In this document: one piece after another, positions 36,630-46,867 of the stretch
How positions within the stretch are numbered: position 1 is the first letter of the stretch
How the letters are laid out: each line of letters starts with the position of its first letter
Assembly: GCF_037975245.1 (NCBI RefSeq)
Contig: NC_092577.1
Span: forward strand, 11,040,013-11,104,012
Reading direction: 5' to 3'
Length of the DNA: 64,000 nt
Source of the DNA: Apostichopus japonicus
Lineage: Eukaryota > Echinodermata > Holothuroidea > Aspidochirotida > Stichopodidae
Notes under the pieces: generated by a model
The model's input: the letters and a program-made list of their open reading frames with translations, nothing else
Told to the model about the DNA's origin: nothing
Database searches by the model: none
Translations under genes and position numbers: made by a program

Positions 36630-38559
36630 TACTTTGTTTAAAAAAGACAGGGTCACACAGGGCCACCTTGAAACTTTAGGGAACTCCTCAGTCTACGAAA
36701 GTAAGTTATTCATTGTCAGGTGAATAAAAAAAATAATAAGAAATGGTAAGGAAAAGATCAAATGAATAAACAAATTTTAAAATGAAAGAAAATGATAAAC
36801 ATAAACAAAACAAAACACTAACCAGGTTATGCTTTGGTTACAAAAACAATCCTTTCTGAGTTATATGACTTCCTCGTCACTGACAACATGACCAACACCC
36901 AAATCCAATTGCTTATAGGAAGAAGTAGTCTTCCTCTATGATGTGTAAACAGAATGTCTTGGACAATATCATTTTAATCCTTTCATCACATCTCTGTTCA
37001 GCAGCTTCTTTTAGCTGTTTTTCAGCATCTCGTGTCAGACACTGAGACAGCTGTTCTGTCTGCCCGCTACCACATCTTCAGGCTTTCAGAAACTTGAGCC
37101 CTGATTTTCCACAAGTTTTTGTTGTGCCAGTGAAATATCTGGAGATGAAGCATCGCAAATATCCTTTTCTTTGGCGACGATGGGCCTGCACTTTGATCTG
37201 CAACAAATCGAAACCAAATTTGTTTGGTTTATACAGTATTTTAAATTTCCTGTCGATCACACTATGGTTCACATTAATTGTCTACACTGGAACTCAACTG
37301 ACTAATAAGCCATCTGATATTCCATTTATTTCAGTGTAAGCCTGGAGCCATGTTCTTGGTATGGCATAGTTACAAACACACACACTACAAAGGTTTGAGA
37401 ACACATGCAATCCTACTTTACATGATTTTCCATCCTAAAAGAAGGCCTCACCATACTTGCATCAACATAAAATAAAATAAAACAAGCAAGATGCTTTATT
37501 ATAAAATATTTTATTCCAAATTTTTAAAGAGTTGTAATGAGACTATAGGTGCTACTAAATCGAGTGCCATACTGACGCTAAATAGCTGGAAATATACAAA
37601 TGCCAACTCGCTTTGTTAGGTGTACAAAATACACGAAGGGATCTGAGACTAGGCAATATTGTAGCATTACATATGGCCTATATACTAAGAGGCCAATATA
37701 TAAGCTACATTACACGCTACATTTGTTTGTGTGTTCGCCAGTACTACCAGCAGCCATAGACACATGCTTTGGGCTTAGTTAGGCCATGTTTAAAAAAAAA
37801 CTACTCCAAGACTCGAGGTTAGACCAAAGGCCTAGGCTTTTATGCCGACATTGCACATTGATAGGCCTAACGTTAGTCTGCCCATCGATCCTACACTGGT
37901 GTTGATTTCATTTCTTTGTTTCATGACAACAACAAAAACCATGAAATAAATGGTATCATAACATAACAGATACCAGTATAAAGTAGCTGTCGATCTATCC
38001 TTCATGGGTGCTACGTAAATCACTTCTAGTCTTAGGCAAACTAGTAGTAGCATGGTATTGAAGAGCCTTGTCCTAAATTGTCATAGTTGGCATTCCTTTC
38101 ACTTGAGGAAGTTATGTATACTTTCTTGTCATATATAGTGATGATCTAAAATGATTATTAGTAACATGCCTAGAATTACCTTCATCGTTTGTGTATTGAA
38201 TCATGGAAGCAAATTCTAGGCATATAGTCGATCTGTTGGTGAATCTTGAATACAGGAATCATGGGCGACGATCGGGGAGCGGAGGGGGGGGGGGCATATC
38301 CCCAAATATTTTAGGTGGGGGATATAGTATGTAATATCCCCCAATATTTGGTGGCATATGTTTTTGTTGTGGCTATAAATAGAAAATAATGCCTGAGATT
38401 ATTTATCCAAAACGTATTTGGCGGTGGCTAAAACTTCATCCAACACATGCTGCACAAGGTAAATGACTCTTCGTGGTCATTTCTGTGACCTGTGACCGTA
38501 TAGCATGTAGTCACTCATGATTAATATCATAATGTCTGTACATTTCTTGTGTATGAGTG
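36630..38559. other. Gene-poor region with a possible coding relic on the minus strand
   Basis: On the minus strand 37272-36930 gives a basic stretch (QAHRRQRKGYLRCF), a stop, and then GQTEQLSQCLTRDAEKQLK and an EDYFF ending in the same frame. It looks like a decayed exon, but I do not recognise the family. At 38265-38350 there is a G-run element end. Several AGGCCTA blocks occur near 37830-37870. The rest shows nothing. Confidence 0.3.
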
Positions 38560-39210
38560 TAGGTGCGTAGCCAAGGGGGGGGGGGGGGCGAAGGAGGAAC
38601 CGCCTTCCCTCGAGCATATTTTTGTATTTTTTTTATGATATCGAAGTTTTATAGTAGCTGTTATAAGAGGTTTTCATATTTGTACACCAATAAATTAACT
38701 GTGTCTGAATTTTCGAAAATTCCCTGACCAACATTCTTCATCATACTTCCGTCTACTCGTGCAATTTTGACAAGTCTGGTAATTTAAGGTTGAAGGTTTT
38801 TTTCTATATTGATTGTCCATGGATGAAATTTTGTGCAACATTATGTTTTGAAGTGAATTTTTTGTCAAATTCTGACAAATAATGGGCTTAAAACCTTGAA
38901 AAGTGGGGCTGACGGGTATTGTGGGCCGTCACGTAGAATTACCTACAAAAGCAATGGTCCATAGGAGATGCGATAAGGTCAAACATGATGTGTGACTGGT
39001 GAAAATATTGAAAAAGGTTATGAATGAAATAAAAAAAAAATTGGGGAAAACTTGGTTCTCAGACAAAAGTGTACATCTTGTTGGTCATTTTCAAGCCCGA
39101 GAAGTGTCATTTCCGGTCATCTGGGGGGGGGGGGGCTATCAAAACCAGAAATTTTCTTGTACGTTGCAGCTCGCCAACCAATGGTGGCGCTCCACTTTGA
39201 TTGTTATATA
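38560..39210 (-). mobile_element. Short DNA element related to the one at 58882
   Basis: It starts TAGGTGCGTAGCCAAGGGG. Read on the minus strand it is collinear with 58920-59510 over most of its length (CCAAATTT-type blocks, GTTCATAATTTATTGGTG-type block, TTATAAGAGGTT), and it includes the shared hairpin motif (39149-39200). The second end is missing, so no target duplication can be read. Confidence 0.65.
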
Positions 39211-39570
39211 TGTATATATACATACATCCCAAAAGTTCACCTCCAAGTATCATAACCAAATTCACCAGATTGATTTATTTTCTCTTGGAAATTTGCCACC
39301 CTCAATACTGCTTTTACAAATTCATTTGACGTCAGCTTGCCAACTGTTGGCTGCAAAGTTCTTTAGACTTTCAGCCATCGTTCTCTTGTTATGCAGAACG
39401 TTATGCAGACGAATTGTAAAAACGTACAAACGTAACATAAACCAGGGAGCTGTTCCCTGCATATACACAGTATTTGCATGTACATAACGCCGAGCCAAGC
39501 AGTTTCTGTATCAGCTGACATATCACAAGACACACGATAAGGATTTTGATTAGCTCTTACTAACAAAATC

Positions 39571-39830
39571 AAAGCGGACTAAATTAGTCCGTCTTAAACT
39601 GCTGTTAACTCCTTAAAACAAAAACACTTCCTTAACCATCCAACATCGAGAATTGTAATTAGCATATGAAAACACAACATAATATAAAACGCTGCGTCGG
39701 AAAAGTCCTAACAACGCAAAGCGGACTAAATGAGTCCGTCTTAAATTTCTGTTCACACTTCAGATAACACTTCCCGAACCATCCAACATCGAGAATTGTA
39801 ATTAACATATGAAAACACATCAGAGTATGT
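39571..39830. repeat. 147-bp tandem duplication with a palindrome
   Basis: AAAGCGGACTAAA begins copies at 39571 and 39718, each followed by CCATCCAACATCGAGAATTG. The first copy has the palindrome CGGACTAA-A-TTAGTCCG; in the second it is reduced to a 6-bp stem. Confidence 0.8.
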
Positions 39831-40078
39831 GGTCAAACCGTAGTACTAAATATGTGCAACGACAGTGAACGATATCGAGCTTACCCCGATGGATTATTGC
39901 CGCCATTTATCAGGAATTCCCCTCTATGTTGCAACTTCGTCAAAATACGTCAATACAAGCTGTATTGAAATGTACTATACTTGCATATAGACAGAGTACA
40001 GTTCTTAGTTTAGCCGCATGTAAATTGATACCGGTAATTCTTACAAGAAAAATTATTGTAAACTGTGTTTTGTTGCAG

Positions 40079-40146
40079 TTGTTATCTTTTTTGAAGTACA
40101 CTATTATTGATATCAACCTTTGTGTTAGATCTTGACGATAGAATAG
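40079..40146 (+). other. Duplicate of the candidate 5' UTR exon
   Basis: The acceptor TTTTGTTGCAG and donor ATAG/GTAAGTGAACATTC match those at 26510-26595. The body is about 18 bases shorter. Confidence 0.4.
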
Positions 40147-40592
40147 GTAAGTGAACATTCACTCCAATATATTTGTCAATGTCTGCCGTTTGTCATTTGC
40201 CATGGAACAGAAATCGTTCGATATATGCAATTGCTAGCAAGTAGATCCTCATTGGGAATCTGTACATTGTGTTCCATTGTAACGGCCGTATTCCATAATG
40301 TAGCGCGGAATTGGCTAGACTGGGGTTTCTGTTTGTACTGCCAGCAGCTGTCATACTAATAACATTTCGATCATGATGAACAGTTTTCCGCAATTTGATG
40401 AATTGAAAATCATTGATTTCTTATAGATTTCAACAGAATGAATCTGGTATAACTACTGAAATTTGAAACTTCAGCATAAGTACAAATCTGAATTTAAGTA
40501 CCTTTCTTGAGTTGATCATAAGCGGGCATAGTTTCATTTCAAAGCATAATTGGAACAAAAATTGAAGTGTTCTAGGCTAATTCAACATCACG

Positions 40593-41466
40593 CAGGCGCG
40601 GCGGAACGGGAAAATTATTGGGGGGGGGGGGGGGCTAATGTGTGGAGACTATCTAAGCGGAGCGCCACCATCGGTTGGCGCGAAGCGTACAAAAATGTTT
40701 GGGTTTTTGAAACCCACAGATGGCCGGAAATGGCACTTTCCGAGTGTTTCATGCTGCGAATACCTAGCCCTAAAATATGGGTTTCAAGTCTGCAATTTCT
40801 CAGACTGCACGTAAAAATCTGTAAAAACATTGTAATTTGTATATTCGGTGGTTTTTTAAGAGAGTAGCTATTATACTAGTAGTGTACTCGCAAAGACGTT
40901 TTTCAGTGTAGTAAATTACTACTTTAAATGCAATAATTAAATAAATATTATAAGAAAAAAACAGAAAGCATTTCTTAATGTCAACAAATGGGTAATTCCA
41001 AAACCATGTGCAGTTGCCAACAAATTTCTATGAACCAAGCACCACAGTACAGGTGAAATGCTAATATTGTGTTTTTGTTCGTTTAATAATTGATTGCGTT
41101 TAAACATAGATCCATGTTCCACACCTTGCGTGTACTCGTAGTGTAAAGTGAGTAGTGCCTAAGACGAAGTTGTGTTGCGCTTTCCGGTACTCACACTCAC
41201 TGCTTCCACTTTTCACGGGGCGTGAAGACGCGGTTGGGGTGACAATGTGGTCTATAGCCAGGGGACGGGCCGAGGGTCCCCCAGCATTTACTAAAATTAT
41301 TACATCTATATAGTATACGTGTGCATCGGACAGATCGACAAGTGTATGGGCAGGTGCACGTTTCGGAGCCTTAGTAAATATTGGGGGGGTGGGGCTTATC
41401 ATGCATTTGCCCCCTCAACTTTTTCATTGGGGCCCCCAAGCCCCCCCCCCGGTTCCGCCGCCACTG
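40593..41466 (-). mobile_element. hAT-like element, inverted relative to the copy at 24208
   Basis: The ends CAGGCGCGGCGGAAC and, reversed, CAGTGGCGGCGGAACC match the 24208 element. The flanks ACATCACG and ACATCATA are a target duplication with two changed bases. The nested element is absent and about 200 bp of interior sequence differ. Confidence 0.82.
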
Positions 41467-41894
41467 ACATCATATCTATCTGGTTATGGACATATCGCCG
41501 GTTGAATATAATCAAATGTTTTACGAGGGAAAACAATTAAAAGTCACCAAAATGTACACGGGAGACAATGAAACGAGACTGCAGTGCAATGTATATGTGA
41601 TAACAACATCGAAGCAAACAAAATAATGTTGTAAAGATGGAAGTAAGTGATAAGTACAAATGGAGTTCATCTAGCCTATATAAAACGGTTTCTTTTAGTG
41701 GCATTTATAGCAAGAAGTGTGATCAATTTAATACATTTTGAGTAAATATTGATAAAATACTAACCCAATGCAAACATTGTGTCTTTAGATTTTCTAAAAA
41801 CGGGAATGACAATTTTTATAATAGAGGTATTATATTGTATGTCTTCCGATAACAGAGTTGTTGACAATTGACCATTCTAAATCATAAACGTTAA

Positions 41895-42002
41895 ATATGA
41901 ATCTAAGAGACTGATTTCGGTCAGCTTGCGTCTTTGATAAGCCAATGACGTGATTTCCTGCTTGCAGGAGGATCTAAAATACATACAATTCATACATACA
42001 TA
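41895..42002 (+). mobile_element. 3' half of the tRNA-derived SINE
   Basis: GAGACTGATTTCGGTCAGC, TTTCCTGCTTGCAGGAGGATC and the ACATACATA tail match 2247-2345. The Pol III boxes are missing. Confidence 0.75.
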
Positions 42003-42754
42003 TAATTTATGCTGAAATCGAAGTTATTATACTTCAAATTACGCAGCTAGGCGCATGGCTAGGGTGTTCAACCGTATTTTATTGAGCAAAACTTTATGTT
42101 TACAGCTTAATATGGACCTCTTTATAATCTAAATATGACTCACAGCACATCACTTGATGCATATTGGTTGATTTTGCTGGGGAAGGAACCCCAGCAGCCC
42201 TACATATGAGAGTCTGTTTTAATGACCCAAGTACCACATCCCTTCCCTTTATCCTTCATTCGCGCTTGGTCCTTCCACATAGGTGCAGCAAGGGGTGGGG
42301 AGGGGGGGTTGCAGTTAGCATGACTATATAAAAACGAACGGTAGGCTAAAGACTCTGGCAACTAGAAGAAACTGCTCTCTTTTTTGATAGTCAGAAATGG
42401 CAATATATTGTATAGTATATTTGTAACTGCACAACGATGATATTGTCATGACAAATGATGGTGTTTCATGGATATAAGAAGACCTGCCTCTTAGGCACAT
42501 TGGCGTGTCTATCAAGAGGTATAACGGTAAGAGGATTTAGACGCAAACTTATGCTATCATTCCATTATTGTTACTACACTTGTGGATACTACTTTACGTG
42601 CGTATGGAGACCCATTTTAACAATAAATATTTAATTTCAGAAATCTGAATTTAATATTAGATATCTACAAATAATAAGAGATATCTAATATTCCAAACGT
42701 GCGTGTGTTATAACATGTAAACAATTCGGAAAAAAAATCCGAAGTACTGTATGT

Positions 42755-42955
42755 TTGACCGAGGAGAGGGGAGGAAACATGTGTCCTCATTCTCCAGATG
42801 GCTATTGCCCTGTATATAATAACAATATCGAACATTCGCATGAGCATAGCAGTACGAGTGGGAAGGTAGACACACATATACCTCATATATCTTTAGTAAT
42901 TGACCCAAATGGAGATGTTGTGTTTATATTAATGACGACAATCAAGTTTTCGTGA
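42755..42955 (+). other. Small open frame paired with that at 27886
   Basis: The C-terminal block DPNGDVVFILMTTIKFS matches the duplicate; the N-terminal part is different. It is too short and isolated to call a gene. Confidence 0.25.
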
Positions 42956-43317
42956 TGTGCGGAGCGTTGACTAATAGTGTCATTCAATGAACCAAATTTA
43001 GCATGTTCAGAGAAATGTCGTTCTCTGGTTGATATGGCTAGAGAAGAAAACCTTATGATAAGTAGATCACACGCTGGTATAAATATAAGTAGCCTACCAA
43101 GTATTGAATACACCTTGGGTAATTATTTTTTACTTTTTACGATTTCTTTAAGATCCTCGTTTCGTTCGGTATTTCTGTTGCGGGAGGGGGGGGGGGTGGT
43201 GGGGTGGGAAGGTAGGCAGGACCACCCAGGGTACTGCTACTGACTCTTGCATTTTTCACTTTTACACTCCCACCACAATGTCTCTTTGGCGCGATAACAC
43301 TATATCTGCAAGTTTAA

Positions 43318-44607
43318 ATGCATTTTGATATATACAAAGGTCATGACCTGCATGATGTAACTGAAATAGCAGAACGTGAAAGAAAATTACTGAACCAAGA
43401 ACTTGCTGAACTAACCAAATACAAGGGTAAACTATACGAATTGCCAACGAAACTACAAATTACTCAACAGAGGCTGAATGAAAATGCCATGAAAAAGACA
43501 GGAAGATTGATAATCCAGTACCAGCGACAGACACACAAGATTAAAGATAAACTTGCAGATTGTACTACGGAACGAAAGAGGGGTTTAGAGGCCATCGAAA
43601 ACAGAAAAAGAGATAACGACCGTCAGATCACTCAGAATTGGTACAAGTGAGAAAGAAATATGATAAAATCAGGAAAACAGCAAATCAAGAATATGACAAC
43701 AAATCTGAAGATTTTATTAACAAATGTGATGAAACCGAGGGCGCACTCTTAACAAAACTTCGCAGCCTATATGTTAATTTGAGGAGTTTGACAACAGCAA
43801 AAGACCTGCTTGTAGGGCAAAATAAAGATGAACTAAAACAATTAAGAGAATTTTACGAACAGATTATTAAAAGATACGAGAACCTCACAACAACGACCTC
43901 ATCTATTCTTGCTTCTAAAGACGATTGGACAAACGCTCACTGTATTCCTGATATTAGAGTAGCATGTGAACACCTTGTAAAAGAATTGAAAAAAGAATTC
44001 CCAGAGGTAGAACTTTTATCTGATTTCGATATCAGTGATATAACGAAGGTAATTAGAGATAACGTCAAGATTGCTCAGCATAAAGAGTCAGTGGTTGATG
44101 TTGCAGGAATCAAAGTTAGCGGTGTACGCATCACTGATATTATGACCAGAGGAGATGTCAAGATTGTCATCACTTATAAGGCAACTGAAGGTTACTCATA
44201 CATTACTGTGTTGAACAGTAACGGTGAAATACAACGACATGATCAGATCGACATTGATATGGACATACCCATCTGCTTAATGTTTTCTGAATCCAAAGCT
44301 GTTACATGGGATGGTTGGTATGACATCGGTATTTACGATGTACGTGATGGTGCATTTAGCAGGAAGAACATTTGTGACGTCATTACTAGGTGGCCATCTG
44401 ATCAGTACGTGACCTGTGTAACTACAGATCCTGTGACGAGTCATATTATAGTAGGTACTAACAGCAGAGATGTTTATGTATTGACTGATCAAATGAATCC
44501 CAGTCACATGTTTACATTACCAGATGTAATCGGTGCAGCGCATGATATCACTGTACATAGAGGTAGTCTCCTGGTCTGTGACAATTCGCGTGGTAGATCA
44601 TATGCAG
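43318..44607 (+). pseudogene. TRIM-D-like gene lacking RING and B-boxes (TRIM-E)
   Basis: The coding match starts in the last B-box zinc ligands (KGHDLHDVTEIAERERKLL) and continues through the coiled coil, close to TRIM-D. Near 43640 an 11-base deletion relative to TRIM-D shifts the frame. From 43638 the frame continues to GSLLVCDNSRGRSYAV at about 44607. There it meets a minisatellite, so about 100 C-terminal residues are lost. The 5' junction falls at about 43330, directly against upstream DNA that in TRIM-D lies before the coding exon. Deletion, frameshift and truncation together point to a pseudogene. Confidence 0.9.
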
Positions 44608-44882
44608 TCCGTGACCGGACAAATACCCCCCAGACAATAACCCCCCGGACGATTACCACCAGGAGAGATACCCCCCGGACAAATACCATCCCGGACAACT
44701 ACCCCCAGGACAACTACCACCCGGACAGAACCCCCCCGGACAATTACCCCCGAGGACAAAACCCCCCGGACAAGTACCCACCCGGGCAAGTACCCCCTCG
44801 GACGCATACCCCCTAGACAATTACCCCCCTAGACAATTACCCCCCGGATAAATACCCCCGGACGAATATACCCCTGGACATA
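44608..44882. repeat. Minisatellite of about 17 bp (CCGGACAAATACCCCC)
   Basis: About 16 imperfect units of the form CCGGACAAxTACCCCCC replace the end of TRIM-E. The frame continues through it as a proline/threonine/asparagine-rich tail to a stop at 44816, which I regard as an accident. Confidence 0.9.
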
Positions 44883-44966
44883 TGCCGTTAACTTTAGGAG
44901 ACGGATACAGCGACGGATACGCCCGTCTTTTTTTCGAGTTTAGTTTCCCGCGGGGCTCAACATATA

Positions 44967-45430
44967 CACTGTTAAAAATATCTGTCAGTTTACAGACTTT
45001 TTTAACATAAATTTCCGGTTTTTTCCCATTAACCAAAAATTACTGTATTTTTACAAACAGTTTGTATTACTACAAAAACAAAATGTAATATAACCTATAT
45101 TTTCTGTTTATTTAGAAAACAATTATTTTCTATTTTTTAACAAAATTTGACTGCAATCATTAATATTTTTACAGAAGTAACTGTAAATTAAAGTAACAGT
45201 TGAAAAATCCTGTTATTTACAACTTATATCTGTTTTATTGCAATAACATGATCGCACTGTTTTTTTTTACCATCAATTTGTATTTACTACGACAAAAAAA
45301 TGTTTTTAAACAGAAACTTTTCATTTTTGCGGAAAAACAAATATTTAGTATTTCAATTAGCAACACTATAGGGTCCTTTTATAGACCAATTCATCGTATG
45401 TTTCTTCAAGCACAATCTGACTGAACAATA
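44967..45430 (+). repeat. Left terminal and subterminal region of the CACTA-like element
   Basis: The inverted end is followed by repeated TTTACAGAC, TTTACAAACAG, TTTTTACAGAAGTAACTG and CTGTTATTTACA blocks. Confidence 0.65.
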
Positions 45431-46867
45431 TATGGGATGCGCTCATCTCGGGTGTGTGGTCCAGGGACCCGCTTCGGGCCCTAGGTTAGTCAATGTGTTT
45501 TCGGGACCTTTGGGCGATGCCCATGCACGGAAGCTCTGGGGTTTAAAAAAATTGTGATCATTATTAACTGTCTTCAATTGGCATTGAATGCGCACTAAAA
45601 AGACGAAAAACATTCTATTTAATTTGGGCATTTTTATTTCAAATAATTTAAATTTGAGTAAATGCCGATCGATTTCGTGATACAGCGAGCATGTGGGTGA
45701 GACAGATTGATGTTGTTAAAGGTTGCATTGGCGTGAAAAACAACGTACAGCGCGTATGGCACACCTAATGCAGTCCAGTGGTTTCGCAATGGCTCGGTGA
45801 CCTAAGGTCACGGTTTCCACCTGGGTTCACGAGTGTAACATATGCATATTAACGTTTCCCGCCAAAATAACAGTCCACGGCCTGACGTATCAGTGCACAA
45901 GAAACTTTTTCAGTTATACGTACAATACAACAGCGCACCGAACTCCGACCACGTACGTACGTACACACTACTACTACTTGCGTCCAGCATGCAGTACACA
46001 ACACCAGCTGCCTTTTCACTGATGACGCAGGAGAATTCTGCAATATTCGACTGAGGTGGGTGTAGTGGAAGTTCATTCAAGTTTTGTTAGCAAATAAGTT
46101 GGTAGAAACATTGACTATTCATCAATAACAAATTCTTAGAAGGTTTTTTCTTGCCGTTTCGGAAAATCTGTTAAATGTTTTTGTATAACGGATGCGATAA
46201 CTGAGCTTTATAGTTATAGGCTAGGCCTAATAGCGAAGGGCCTAGCATAACGTTAGGCATCAGTGGCTAACGGTGGTCTTAGTCCGGAGCGATATTGATG
46301 AAATAAAATAATAGCCTAGGCCTATAGGCTTGGCCCATATACAATTTAAAAACTTAGGTTTTTGCTATTGCCTGTGCGGCTGTAGCCTAGGCTATTAATA
46401 TTAATAGGCTACTTTTAACCGAATTGTTGATTAAGTTTAAGCCAACATTACTCATTAGCTTTGAAAACCTATGATACCCAACAAAGCTAGGGCCTAACAG
46501 TAATGCTACAGTAGTTTTACTGTGTGAGAACCAGTATGAGTTGGACTGAGCCTGTCCACACTACCAGTACCACAGTCTGTCAATCATTTTGACACAACCA
46601 TTTGCATTGATTATGCATCTAGACAAAATCATGTGTACAAAAAGAAGCAAGTAGGCAAGAGCTTTCCTATATCTTGTACTGTAGCTGTACTCAGTACATG
46701 TTCAACTTCAAACATATAAAAATTGTGTAAATTCACTGTAGCTTTAACAACCGAAGTTAGTGCAAATGAAATTGGTGTGGGTTTATAAGTAGGTTATTCA
46801 AACTTTTCCAAATTGGCAGGGTTTTCCTACTCGTATTCTCATAGTTCTGTACGTCGTGAGACTAAAA
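45431..46867 (+). promoter_or_regulatory. Presumed 5' region of the transposase gene
   Basis: No coding region is seen. Between 46200 and 46420 there are several palindromic TAGGCCTA/TAGCCTAGG blocks. An acceptor-like AAATTGGCAG at 46812-46821 suggests that the transposase mRNA may have a spliced 5' UTR. No TATA box is obvious. Confidence 0.35.

Larger units (their letters stand above)
39955..43320. repeat. Segmental duplication, copy 2 (upstream of TRIM-E)
   Basis: It is collinear with 26390-28340. It is lengthened by the hAT-like element 40593-41466, a SINE fragment (41895-42002) and other sequence. It joins the broken TRIM-E at about 43325-43335, where about 940 bp present in copy 1 (from about 28335 to 29273) are missing. 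Confidence 0.8.

Noticed and set aside
39718-39745. CTAAATGAGTCCGTC looks like a hammerhead core followed by a stem.
   Set aside because: One base too many in the core box and no GAAA after the stem; the first copy is just a palindrome.
24841-40867. Frames at 24841-25203 (-) and 40550-40867 (+) give similar proteins (MLRIPSPKIWVSS, LRLHVKICKNIVI).
   Set aside because: Both lie in copies of one non-autonomous element. The DNA is conserved throughout, and neither frame has a proper start or domain.
44608-44816. Proline/threonine-rich C-terminal tail of TRIM-E.
   Set aside because: It is the translation of a 17-bp minisatellite, not a domain.
44608-44882. Regularly spaced repeats resembling a CRISPR array.
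   Set aside because: There are no unique spacers, units are directly adjacent and imperfect, and the DNA is eukaryotic.
45955-46064. CACTACTACTACTTGCG and GTGGGTGTAGTG as CACTA-type ends around a tiny element.
   Set aside because: The two sides do not match beyond a few bases and there is no flanking duplication; the ends at 44967 and 58654 match far better.
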